The notes: generated by a model from the letters alone, not told the origin. 14,876 bases of DNA from Mogibacterium sp. (GCA_017434685.1 JAFREV010000039.1:1-14876); one strand, 5' to 3'. Positions 7,021 to 13,938 are shown, numbered from the stretch's first letter. Translations and numbers: made by a program.

Positions 7021-9372
7021 TTATCCTATTAGTCCGCTGACTATTATCTTCGTTATCAGGGCAAACACCCAGGCAAGTGCGCACTGCCACACCACAACGC
7101 CTATCGCCCATCTGTTTCCGAGTTCTCGCCTTATCGAAGCAACCGCCGCAACGCAAGGTGTGTAGAGCAGCGAGAATACCAGCATAGAAGCTGCCGTAAC
7201 TCCGTTTATCGCCGTTGCGACACTGCCCTCAAAGAGCACATTCATGGATGAGACCACGCTTTCCTTGGCCATAAAGCCCGTGATAAGCGAGGTCACAATG
7301 CGCCAGTCTCCGAGTCCGACCGGACTCAGAAGAGGTGCAATTGCGCCGGCAAACAGTGCCAGCATGCTGTCATGCGAGTCGCTTACGAGATTGAAGTGTA
7401 TATCGAAACTCTGCAAGAACCACACAACTATGGTTGCTATCAGAATGACCGAAAAAGCCCTCTGCAGGAAGTCCTTGGCTTTCTCCCAAAGCATCTGTGC
7501 AACATTCCTTGCACCCGGCATCCTGTAGTTCGGAAGTTCCATTACGAACGGAGCCGCTCCGCCTCTGAACATCGTGCCTTTATACAAATAAGCAGACGCT
7601 ATGGCGATCAGTATGCCAAGCACATACAGCCCCACCATTATCAGTCCTCCGCGTCCCGGGAAGAATGCGTTTACGAAGAATGCATATATAGGGAGCTTGG
7701 CCGTGCAGCTCATAAACGGCGTGAGCAGTATGGTCATCCTCCTGTCCCTCTCACTTGGGAGCGTTCTCGTGGCCATTACGGCAGGCACCGTGCAACCGAA
7801 TCCTATGAGCATAGGCACAATGCTTCTGCCGGAAAGTCCAATCCGCCTCAGCAGTTTATCCATCACGAACGCAACCCTCGCTATGTATCCGCTGTCCTCA
7901 AGTATGGAGAGGAAGAAGAAAAGAGTGACTATGATAGGTACGAAGCTGAGTATGCTGCCGACTCCCTCGAATATTCCGCCGATAATCAGGTCGCGAACCA
8001 CTTCGTTTACGCCCGTATTCACCAATAGATTTTCAACGGATGCTGTGAGCGCTCCGACTCCCGTCTCGAGCAGTCCCTGAAGCCACGCTCCGATTACATT
8101 AAACGTAAGCCAGAACACCAGTCCCATTATTCCTATAAAAGCCGGGATGGCTGTGTATTTGCCCGTGAGAAAGCTGTCGAGTTTTTCGCTCCTGGCCCTC
8201 TCCCTGCTTTCCTTTGGCTTGATAACCGTCGCAGCCGCGACTTTCTGTATAAACGAGAATCTCATGTCGGCCATAGCCGCGCTTCTGTCGAGGCCGCGCT
8301 CGTTTTCCATCTGAAGCACTATATGTTCCATCATCTCGATCTCGTTCTGGTCGAGTTCGAGTTTCTTTATTACAAGATCATCCCCTTCGATGACTTTTGA
8401 TGCGGCAAACCTGAGCGGGATGCCCGCCGCTGCAGCGTGGTCGTCTATGAGGTGGATTATTGCGTGGATTGCCCTGTGGACAGCGCCGCCATGATCCGTC
8501 TCGTCGCAGAAGTCCTGCCTGAGTGGTTTCTCCTGATAATATGCAACGTGAATCGCGTGGTCCACGAGTTCATCAATACCTTCGTTCTTGGCAGCGGAGA
8601 TCGGAACGACCGGTACTCCCAGCATGGCCTCCATGCCGTTTACGTCTATGCTTCCCATATTGGCTGCGACCGCATCCATCATATTGAGCGCCACTACCAT
8701 AGGTATGCCCATCTCAAGAAGCTGCATCGTAAGGTACAAGTTTCTCTCGATATTTGTCGCATCGACTATATTGATAATCGCCTTCGGCTTGCTTTCAAGC
8801 ACGAAGTTACGCGATACTATTTCTTCGTTTGAATAGGGAGACATGGAATAAATGCCCGGAAGGTCAGTGATAAGAGTGTTTTTATACCCTTGTATCTCTC
8901 CGTCTTTTCTGTCTACGGTGACGCCCGGGAAATTCCCGACGTGCTGGTTCGATCCTGTCAGCCTGTTGAACAGCGTCGTCTTGCCACTGTTTTGGTTGCC
9001 GACCAAGGCAAAGGTCAGCGTCGTACCTTCAGGTAGCGGATCGCCGCTTCCCTTAGGATGGAATTTGCCGCTCTCACCGAGTCCCGGGTGAGCCGCCTCG
9101 GCATTTCTGGATTCCCGTTCTTCGTCCGCATTTTCTGCAACACTAACAACAGCCGGCGAGACTTCAATCTTACCGGCATCCTCCAGCCTAAGTGTCAGCT
9201 CGTATCCGTGAATCTTGAGTTCTATCGGATCTCCGAGAGGTGCGTACTTAACCACGGTAACTTCAGTTCCGGGTATCACTCCCATATCCAGAAAGTGCTG
9301 ACGAAGAGCTCCTTTTCCGCCTACCTTTTCGATGGTGACGGTCTTACCTATTTCTACATCCTTTAAGAGCAT
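7021..9372 (-). CDS. feoB: Ferrous iron transporter FeoB with fused N-terminal FeoA domain
   Basis: This 783-residue inner-membrane Fe(II) importer fuses both Feo proteins. Residues 1-75 are an SH3-like FeoA domain (FLDMGVIPGTEV near 27-38), joined by a charged linker (about 76-115) to the FeoB GTPase. Visible G motifs are GNQNSGKT (125-132), DLPG (170-173), NMMD (230-233) and SAA (259-261). The membrane part starts near 405 and carries both gate motifs with their cysteines: GCTVPA (526-531) and SCTAKLP (555-561). The cysteine-bearing LYTPC near 736-740 is also normal. No separate feoA or feoC lies nearby. The start at 9372 has no good Shine-Dalgarno site, only GAAAAG. An extended -10 promoter lies about 40 nt upstream; I see no clear Fur box. 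The gene probably begins its own transcription unit. Confidence 0.96.
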   Translation of the reverse strand: MLLKDVEIGKTVTIEKVGGKGALRQHFLDMGVIPGTEVTVVKYAPLGDPIELKIHGYELTLRLEDAGKIEVSPAVVSVAENADEERESRNAEAAHPGLGESGKFHPKGSGDPLPEGTTLTFALVGNQNSGKTTLFNRLTGSNQHVGNFPGVTVDRKDGEIQGYKNTLITDLPGIYSMSPYSNEEIVSRNFVLESKPKAIINIVDATNIERNLYLTMQLLEMGIPMVVALNMMDAVAANMGSIDVNGMEAMLGVPVVPISAAKNEGIDELVDHAIHVAYYQEKPLRQDFCDETDHGGAVHRAIHAIIHLIDDHAAAAGIPLRFAASKVIEGDDLVIKKLELDQNEIEMMEHIVLQMENERGLDRSAAMADMRFSFIQKVAAATVIKPKESRERARSEKLDSFLTGKYTAIPAFIGIMGLVFWLTFNVIGAWLQGLLETGVGALTASVENLLVNTGVNEVVRDLIIGGIFEGVGSILSFVPIIVTLFFFLSILEDSGYIARVAFVMDKLLRRIGLSGRSIVPMLIGFGCTVPAVMATRTLPSERDRRMTILLTPFMSCTAKLPIYAFFVNAFFPGRGGLIMVGLYVLGILIAIASAYLYKGTMFRGGAAPFVMELPNYRMPGARNVAQMLWEKAKDFLQRAFSVILIATIVVWFLQSFDIHFNLVSDSHDSMLALFAGAIAPLLSPVGLGDWRIVTSLITGFMAKESVVSSMNVLFEGSVATAINGVTAASMLVFSLLYTPCVAAVASIRRELGNRWAIGVVVWQCALAWVFALITKIIVSGLIG

Positions 9373-9408
9373 TTCTTTTCGTTATCTTTCTGTGGTTTTG
9401 CTGCTCTT

Positions 9409-9417
9409 ATTCTACCA
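9409..9417 (-). promoter_or_regulatory. Candidate extended -10 promoter for feoAB
   Basis: On the minus strand the bases TGGTAGAAT match an extended -10 element (TGN plus a 5/6 TATAAT). No good -35 box is visible, which extended -10 promoters tolerate. Transcription would start near 9402, about 30 nt before the feoB start codon. Confidence 0.45.
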
Positions 9418-9419
9418 CA

Positions 9420-9445
9420 AAGCCCTCAGACTTTCCTAAGGGCTT
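9420..9445 (-). terminator. Weak hairpin overlapping the end of the aldolase gene
   Basis: AAGCCCT and AGGGCTT form a 7-bp stem with a 12-nt loop that contains the last codons and the TGA of the threonine aldolase gene. Only three Ts follow on the minus strand, so it may terminate only partly. It separates the amino acid operon from feoAB. Confidence 0.4.
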
Positions 9446-10448
9446 CGATTTCATCTTCTGTTGTGGCCCAGCTGGTGGCAAACCTGACTACGGTGCGGCT
9501 CTCATCGTAAGGCGCCCATCTGTCGAATCCGACCTTTTCGCCAACTTCCTCCATCTGTTTTTCATCAAAGAGGACAAATTGCTGATTGGTAGGAGTCAGT
9601 AGGTAGATGTCCCAGCCCTTCTCCTTAATTATTTCTTTTACCTTCTCGGCCATGTCTATGGCGTGTCTGCCGATTATAAAATACAAATTGTCCGTAAAGA
9701 GCGTGTCGAACTGGGAGCCGAGCAGCCTTCCTTTGGCCAACAGGGCTCCGCGTTTTTTAATCGAAGTCATAAAGAATTCCGGTTTGCATCCTCCGGTGAA
9801 TACCACAGCCTCTCCGCAGAGTGCTCCAACCTTGGTTCCGCCGATATAGAAAACGTCTGCGATGCGTGCGACATCCTCGAGCGTCATATCCGCCTCGTAG
9901 CTCATGAGCCCATAGCCGAGCCTCGCTCCGTCTACATACAGTAGCATATCCCTCTCGTGGCAAATCTCAGCCAAGCTTTCCATCTCCGCTTTGCTGTATA
10001 GAGTGCCGAGCTCTGTCGGCTGGGAAATGTATACCATGCCCGGAATTACCATATGTTCATATGTCGCGTCGCTGTAGAAATTATCCACCCATGCTTTGAC
10101 ATCTGCAGGATTGAGTTTGCCGTCCGTACCCGGGATGCTTATTACCTTGGTCCCGGAATATTCGATTGCCCCGGATTCGTGCACGCTGACGTGACCTGTG
10201 TCTGCTGCGATTACCCCCTGGTAGTCTTTCAGAAGAGTGGAAATCACAACCATATTGGTCTGTGTTCCGCCCACCAAAAATTCAACATCGATATCTCCGC
10301 CGCCGCAGGCTTCCTTAATCTTCTCTTTTGCGCTTTGCGTGTAGTCATCAAAACCGTAGCCCGGCTGAACCTCGTAATTTGTTTCAATAAGTCTTTTGAG
10401 TATCTCCGGATGTGCCCCTTTGTTATAGTCACAGTCGAATGAAATCAT
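9426..10448 (-). CDS. ltaE: Threonine aldolase family PLP-dependent lyase
   Basis: This 340-residue fold-type I PLP enzyme of the beta-eliminating lyase / threonine aldolase family would split L-threonine or L-allo-threonine into glycine and acetaldehyde, or act on a related beta-hydroxy amino acid. GGTQTN (60-65) is the cofactor phosphate loop, HVSVHESGA (86-94) stacks by the PLP ring, VDGARLG (172-178) holds the ring-nitrogen Asp173 and Arg176, and IGGTKVGA (202-209) carries the Schiff-base Lys206. The length is normal and no signal peptide is present. The start at 10448 has AAGGAG 8 nt upstream. That site overlaps the end of the racemase gene, whose stop is 3 nt before the start, so translation is probably coupled. 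The tie to a racemase and importer suggests a role in amino acid catabolism. The exact substrate is not shown. Confidence 0.88.
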   Translation of the reverse strand: MISFDCDYNKGAHPEILKRLIETNYEVQPGYGFDDYTQSAKEKIKEACGGGDIDVEFLVGGTQTNMVVISTLLKDYQGVIAADTGHVSVHESGAIEYSGTKVISIPGTDGKLNPADVKAWVDNFYSDATYEHMVIPGMVYISQPTELGTLYSKAEMESLAEICHERDMLLYVDGARLGYGLMSYEADMTLEDVARIADVFYIGGTKVGALCGEAVVFTGGCKPEFFMTSIKKRGALLAKGRLLGSQFDTLFTDNLYFIIGRHAIDMAEKVKEIIKEKGWDIYLLTPTNQQFVLFDEKQMEEVGEKVGFDRWAPYDESRTVVRFATSWATTEDEIEALRKV

Positions 10449-10451
10449 TAT

Positions 10452-11279
10452 CTAAACTCCTTCTGTTTCAATTGTGTCGCCGAGTTCGAGTTTCGTGCTT
10501 CCGTACAGCGTGGTCAATCCGCTTTCAGGATCGCTCGACACGCTGAGGCGTCCACCCGGCTCATCAATCGTCATGTCCACTGCGGATTCGAGTTTAGCTG
10601 CCATATACATACCGACAGCTGCTGTGCCGCTCGCGCAGGCGTTCTCCCAAAATACCGTGCCCACATCGCGCACATATACAAGAGGCGTAAGAGACCAGGA
10701 CGCACCGTCTCCTTCGAGGAACATAATTCCGAGGCACTCTGTGTCCAGGCATTCACTCCAATCTTTCAGGAGTTTCTCTGCAGCTTCTTTATCTTCCTTG
10801 AGTGCATACAGTTCGGATTTGTCTTCTATCACTATATGCGATATCCCCTCCATACGAACGACCGTCATAGATGCATCGGCAACTTCGGAATGAAGTTTCT
10901 TAATTCCGATTTCAAGAGCAGGCGGCATCTCAACTCCGGCCTCGTAACTTTCGTCCTCGGTCTTAGCGAGGTGGACCGTAATAGGTTTGGATACGCCGCT
11001 TACGGTAACTCTGACCTGATCGGTTTCTTCTCCGCTTCTCATCAGATAAAGTGCCGCTGCGCTCATGGTCGCGTTTCCGCAGAACTCGCCGCCTGCCATG
11101 CGCAAAAGCGCAGGAACAGGACGGCCCGGCACGAAATATACGAAGCCGACCTGTTCCACTTGCGGATGAGCTTTCATTATTTCATCCGCAACGGCAGGCT
11201 GCTTCGCCGGCTCCACCTTTGTCTCGACCAAAGCCGTAATATTACCCGTCGGATTAAAAATACAATAATTTACAGTCAT
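10452..11279 (-). CDS. CntK-like amino acid racemase (diaminopimelate epimerase fold, histidine racemase subfamily)
   Basis: This 275-residue cofactor-independent racemase has the DapF fold. Two catalytic cysteines act as the acid/base pair: Cys67 in GGEFCGNATMSAA (63-75) and Cys215 in WENACASGTA (211-220). The motifs NPTGN (9-13), EQVGF (42-46), EFCGNATMS, WEN.C.SGTA and EPGG match my memory of staphylococcal CntK, the histidine racemase of staphylopine synthesis, better than true DapF (MCGNG, ACGSG). Histidine is therefore the best guess; other amino acids are possible. The other staphylopine genes are absent, so a metallophore role is unsupported. The start at 11279 lacks a properly spaced ribosome site; GAAGGA lies 14 nt upstream, inside a repeat. 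It lies downstream of an importer and 3 nt before the aldolase gene, suggesting interconversion of an imported amino acid. Confidence 0.85.
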   Translation of the reverse strand: MTVNYCIFNPTGNITALVETKVEPAKQPAVADEIMKAHPQVEQVGFVYFVPGRPVPALLRMAGGEFCGNATMSAAALYLMRSGEETDQVRVTVSGVSKPITVHLAKTEDESYEAGVEMPPALEIGIKKLHSEVADASMTVVRMEGISHIVIEDKSELYALKEDKEAAEKLLKDWSECLDTECLGIMFLEGDGASWSLTPLVYVRDVGTVFWENACASGTAAVGMYMAAKLESAVDMTIDEPGGRLSVSSDPESGLTTLYGSTKLELGDTIETEGV

Positions 11280-11290
11280 AGTTGTATATA

Positions 11291-11354
11291 AAGTCCTTCG
11301 CTTTGTTCAGGATGACACGTCTTGTCATTTTGACGAGCGTAACAAAGAAGAATC
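11291..11354. repeat. Degenerate palindromic intergenic repeat between ATPase and racemase genes
   Basis: This 64-nt element fills nearly all of the 75-nt gap and touches the ATPase stop codon. At its centre ATGACA and TGTCAT form a 6-bp stem with a 5-nt loop. The flanks CCTTCGCTTTGTTCAGGATGAC and, inverted, TTCTT..TTTGTTACGCTCGTCAAAATGAC are imperfect complements. The arms look like the widespread short extragenic palindromes of the form TTCGCT..GCTCAG.ATGACA seen in many Bacillota genomes. In the transcript it would form a long irregular hairpin before the racemase gene. Confidence 0.6.
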
Positions 11355-12113
11355 TTACCTTTCGAATACGCTCAGGAACTGTTTGGTTCTCTCTTCCTGC
11401 GGATTTTCAAACACGTCTTTCGGATCTCCCTGTTCGACTATCACTCCCCCATCCATAAAGATGACCCTGTTGCTGACAGCCTTGGCGAAAGGCATCTCGT
11501 GAGTTACGACTACCATAGTCATCTTCTCATCAGCGAGCTGCTTTATAACCTTCAGAACTTCTCCGGTAAGTTCCGGATCTAGTGCCGAAGTCGGCTCATC
11601 AAAGAAGAGTATCTCAGGCTTCATAGCGAGAGCTCTCGCTATGGCAACCCTCTGCTGCTGTCCTCCGGAGAGCTGGAACGGATATGCGTCTGCCTTGTCT
11701 GCAATGCCCATCTTTTTAAGAAGGTCCATAGCGTTGGACTCCGCCTCCGCCTTGCTTATTCCCTGCACCTGCATAGGTGCGTCGGTGATGTTCTTTAAGA
11801 TGCTGTAGTGCGGGAAGAGATTGAACTGCTGAAACACGAGCCCGCAGTATCCTCTGAACTTCTTCATCTCCTGCGGCCCCACATATTCTGCCTCTCCGTT
11901 ATCGTTGGTCCACGCAGCCTTGTCTCCCATATACACGATTTCCCCGCCGTCGATCGTCTCGAGGAAGGTTGCACACCTCAAAAGTGTCGATTTTCCGGAA
12001 CCCGAAGGTCCGATAATGCTTACGACTTCACCGCTGTCCACGCCGAAACTGATGTCTTTGAGTACTTCCAGATCGGCAAATTGCTTTTGTATGTTTTTCA
12101 TTTCAAGAATCAT
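11355..12113 (-). CDS. Polar amino acid ABC transporter ATP-binding protein
   Basis: This 252-residue ATPase powers import through the permease encoded just upstream. All ABC motifs are present: Walker A GPSGSGKS (35-42), Q-loop VFQQFNLFP (93-101), signature LSGGQQQR (148-155), Walker B ILFFDEP (168-174) and H-loop His205. The pattern IARALAMKPEILFFDEPTSA is typical of the GlnQ/HisP/ArtP subfamily. A short insertion around 62-85, between Walker A and the Q-loop, is charged and common in clostridial members. The start at 12113 is preceded by GGAGGTG at suitable distance, and the permease stop is 18 nt upstream, so the two are cotranscribed. Substrate specificity is set by the binding protein, not by this subunit; cystine-type (TcyC) transporters share the same ATPase features. 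Confidence 0.95.
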   Translation of the reverse strand: MILEMKNIQKQFADLEVLKDISFGVDSGEVVSIIGPSGSGKSTLLRCATFLETIDGGEIVYMGDKAAWTNDNGEAEYVGPQEMKKFRGYCGLVFQQFNLFPHYSILKNITDAPMQVQGISKAEAESNAMDLLKKMGIADKADAYPFQLSGGQQQRVAIARALAMKPEILFFDEPTSALDPELTGEVLKVIKQLADEKMTMVVVTHEMPFAKAVSNRVIFMDGGVIVEQGDPKDVFENPQEERTKQFLSVFER

Positions 12114-12131
12114 AATTCAGCCACCTCCGAT

Positions 12132-12779
12132 TTACTGATAGTAATCCATCGTTTTCTCTATCCGTACCATTATTCTCTCAACAATATAGTTGGCTACGAA
12201 ATAGAATACGCCTGCAATCACAAACGGCATAAACGATGCCTGCGAAGCGGATATCTGCTTTGCCAGAGAGAACACCTCTGCATAGGCAAGGGTAAATGCC
12301 ATGGATGTGTCCTTTACCAGAGTTATTACCTCGTTTGTGACGGAAGGCATGATGATCTTAATTACCTGCGGCAGAACTATACGCATAAATGTCTGCGTTT
12401 TGGTGTATCCGAGCACCTGCGCGGCCTCATACTGACCCTGCGGTATGGACTCGATGCCTCCGCGGTAGATCTCCGCAAAGTACGCCGCGTAGTTTACTAC
12501 AAAAGCGACGATAATTGCCGGGAATCTCCAGCCGCCTATGTTCCATCCGAAGAGATAGAAAGGTCCGAAGTACCATACCAGAAGCTGAAGCATCAAAGGT
12601 GTGCCTCGGATTATTGAAATGTATCCGCTTATAAGCCAGCGGATCGGAGCGATTTTGGATTTTCTCAAAAGCGCTACTATCATACCGAGCGGCAGCGACC
12701 CGAGCAATGTCAGGATGAAGATCAGGCTCGTTTTGAGCATGCCGCCGGCCATAGTTGATAACATGGTTTCAAATGTCAT
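12132..12779 (-). CDS. Polar amino acid ABC transporter permease
   Basis: This 215-residue membrane protein of the HisM/GlnP family has about five transmembrane helices, starting near 17-38 and 50-72. The family signature RGTPLMLQ (58-65) lies in the second loop and helix. The EAA coupling loop, which contacts the ATPase, begins EAAQVLGYTKTQTFMRIVLPQ (118-138). Length and topology are normal for a single permease that forms a homodimer, consistent with only one permease gene in the operon. The start at 12779 has AGAGGA 6 nt upstream. It follows the binding protein gene after a 109-nt gap containing two hairpins and precedes the ATPase gene by 18 nt. Confidence 0.94.
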   Translation of the reverse strand: MTFETMLSTMAGGMLKTSLIFILTLLGSLPLGMIVALLRKSKIAPIRWLISGYISIIRGTPLMLQLLVWYFGPFYLFGWNIGGWRFPAIIVAFVVNYAAYFAEIYRGGIESIPQGQYEAAQVLGYTKTQTFMRIVLPQVIKIIMPSVTNEVITLVKDTSMAFTLAYAEVFSLAKQISASQASFMPFVIAGVFYFVANYIVERIMVRIEKTMDYYQ

Positions 12780-12801
12780 TTATCGTCCTCTTTTTTTACA
12801 A

Positions 12802-12880
12802 ACAGACGCTTCGCGAGACTGATCCCGCGAAGCCTGTACATTATATTTTTGGAGAAAGTTTTCGCACCGCTATATGCGGT
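12802..12880 (-). promoter_or_regulatory. Two intercistronic hairpins between binding-protein and permease genes
   Basis: ACCGC (12866-12870), loop TATAT, GCGGT (12876-12880) form a perfect 5-bp stem just after the binding-protein stop. Further on, GCTTCGCG (12808-12815) and CGCGAAGC (12826-12833) form a perfect 8-bp stem, extendable with ACAG/CTGT. On the minus strand the second stem is followed by only TTTGT, so full termination is unlikely. Such structures often protect the 3' end of the upstream message or stop part of the transcription, giving more binding protein than membrane components; that is inferred. Confidence 0.6.
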
Positions 12881-12888
12881 AGTAATTA

Positions 12889-13731
12889 CTATTTCTTAAT
12901 CATCGTGAGATTCTCATAAATCTCAGGATATTTCTTACCGATCTCATCCATCTTGCCGTTCTCAGCGAGAGTCTTAAGAGCTTCTGTTACCTGGTTGGCA
13001 AGCTCTGTATCGCTTGTGCGGAAACCGATGGCATATACCTCTTCACAGATGTCGTCATCCAGATATGCAAGTCCGTCGACCTTTGTCATCTGATAGTCAC
13101 CTGTTGTAACGTCGATAGCGATTGCATCGATAGCTCCGGCCTTGAGGTCGTTAACTGCGATTGTGTATGTGTCATACTTTTCGAATGAAGCGAATGTCTT
13201 CATCAGATCCTCAGCACCGCCCTCAGCATTTGGTGTCTCGAGCATTTCCTGTGCGGATGTGCTTCCCTGAACTCCTACTTTCTTTCCTTCGAGGTCAGCA
13301 GCTGATTTGATATCAGAACCTTCGAGTACCATGATCTTGATTGTGTTAACTGAGTAAGGATCGCTCCATGCGAACTTCGGCTCTCTGTCAGGGCTCTTTG
13401 TGAATCCGGACCAGATGCAGTCGATGCTGCCGGATTCGAGTTCAGCTTCCTTAGCGTCCCAGTTAATAGGAACTCCTTCATATGTCCATCCGTTAAGTTC
13501 GCAAACCGCCTGAGCGAGTTCTACGTCGAATCCTGTTGTCTCACCGTCATCTCCGATGTATGAGTATGGTGGGAAGTCCTTATCAAAACCTTGTTTGAAT
13601 ACAACGCCATCTGCGGATTCTGTTGTTTCTTCTGTTGCTGCTTCTTCGCCACCGCCTCCGCATGCGCTGAACGCGATCATTGTGAAGAGCATTGTGAATA
13701 TAATTCCGAGTACTGTAACTTTCTTTTTCAT
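12889..13731 (-). CDS. Amino acid ABC transporter substrate-binding lipoprotein
   Basis: This 280-residue family 3 solute-binding protein is anchored outside the membrane. Residues 1-23 are a lipoprotein signal peptide (KKK, then a hydrophobic core) ending at FSAC with Cys24 as the lipidated residue, followed by a flexible Gly/Glu/Thr linker to about 42. The mature domain shows FPPYSY (53-58), GFDVELA, a GFTKSPDREPKFAWSDPY segment whose Arg likely holds the ligand carboxylate, and AIDVTTGDY, where an Asp would hold the amino group. The family covers polar amino acids, basic amino acids and cystine; I cannot choose safely. The downstream histidine-racemase-like gene makes histidine or a basic amino acid attractive, as inference only. 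AAAGGA lies 7 nt before ATG 13731. A long leader with its own small reading frame precedes it. Confidence 0.93.
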   Translation of the reverse strand: MKKKVTVLGIIFTMLFTMIAFSACGGGGEEAATEETTESADGVVFKQGFDKDFPPYSYIGDDGETTGFDVELAQAVCELNGWTYEGVPINWDAKEAELESGSIDCIWSGFTKSPDREPKFAWSDPYSVNTIKIMVLEGSDIKSAADLEGKKVGVQGSTSAQEMLETPNAEGGAEDLMKTFASFEKYDTYTIAVNDLKAGAIDAIAIDVTTGDYQMTKVDGLAYLDDDICEEVYAIGFRTSDTELANQVTEALKTLAENGKMDEIGKKYPEIYENLTMIKK

Positions 13732-13756
13732 GATTGTTTCCTTTCTATTTTTAATA

Positions 13757-13814
13757 CTTATATCTTTCAGTGAATTAACTGTTTCGTTATGCCGTCAGGC
13801 AATTAGGATATAAG
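13757..13814 (-). promoter_or_regulatory. Structured 5' leader element of the importer operon
   Basis: On the minus strand CTTATATC (13814-13807) and GATATAAG (13764-13757) form a perfect 8-bp long-range stem enclosing 42 nt. The small hairpin TGCC-TGAC-GGCA (13801-13790) sits inside. The upstream arm begins 2 nt after the stop codon of the leader reading frame; the downstream arm ends 12 nt before the AAAGGA ribosome site of the binding-protein gene. No T run follows, so control of translation or message stability is more likely than a classical terminator. The whole leader from the promoter start to 13732 is about 200 nt and holds no other gene. Confidence 0.5.
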
Positions 13815-13816
13815 CA

Positions 13817-13846
13817 TCAATGTCGTCTTTGTGATACGAGTTGCAT
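13817..13846 (-). CDS. Candidate leader peptide MQLVSQRRH
   Basis: A 9-codon reading frame starts at ATG 13846 with a perfect GGAGG (13859-13855) 8 nt upstream, better spaced than the ribosome site of several real genes here. It ends with TGA at 13819-13817. The last three codons are AGA CGA CAT (Arg-Arg-His). It lies within the leader of the amino acid importer operon, and its stop is 2 nt from an arm of the 8-bp leader stem, so a ribosome stalled or terminating there would block that stem. It may be a regulatory leader peptide that senses arginine or histidine supply. No protein-level evidence is available. Confidence 0.45.
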   Translation of the reverse strand: MQLVSQRRH

Positions 13847-13895
13847 TTCGTTTTCCTCCGTCTCCGTCCTTTGTTGTTCTTTTCTTGATCGTTTC

Positions 13896-13937
13896 GCTTT
13901 GTTGCTTTAGCGTGTTAAAGTGCTAAACTGACAAAGC
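13896..13937. promoter_or_regulatory. Two-part dyad at the transcription start of the importer operon
   Basis: Two nested inverted repeats share a centre: GCTTTGT (13896-13902) with ACAAAGC (13931-13937), and TTTAGC (13906-13911) with GCTAAA (13922-13927). The predicted transcription start (about 13932) lies inside the outer arm, so as DNA this could be an operator. As RNA only the inner 6-bp stem would form fully, at the very 5' end. The bound regulator, if any, cannot be named. Confidence 0.45.
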
Positions 13938-13938
13938 A

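Noticed and set aside
7372..8080. Long plus-strand reading frames (159 and 218 residues) inside feoB
   Set aside because: They lie opposite a fully conserved FeoB membrane domain, have no ribosome site and resemble nothing known.
12866..12880. ACCGC-TATAT-GCGGT as a stand-alone terminator of the binding-protein gene
   Set aside because: A 5-bp stem followed by no T run on the minus strand is too weak; kept only as part of the intercistronic hairpin pair.
10452..13731. A staphylopine-like metallophore operon, because of the CntK-like racemase and ABC importer
   Set aside because: No nicotianamine-synthase-like (CntL) or opine dehydrogenase (CntM) gene is present, and the importer is of the polar amino acid type with one permease, not the nickel/peptide type.
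13896..13927. CIRCE element for HrcA upstream of the importer operon
   Set aside because: Only one half (TTAGCACTT) is similar. The distance to the inverted GCTAA half is too short for TTAGCACTC-N9-GAGTGCTAA, and no heat-shock gene follows.
13732..13931. Known riboswitch or T-box in the importer leader
   Set aside because: I looked for a T-box consensus (TGGNACCGCG type), SAM or lysine core patterns and a terminator stem with a T run; none was visible.
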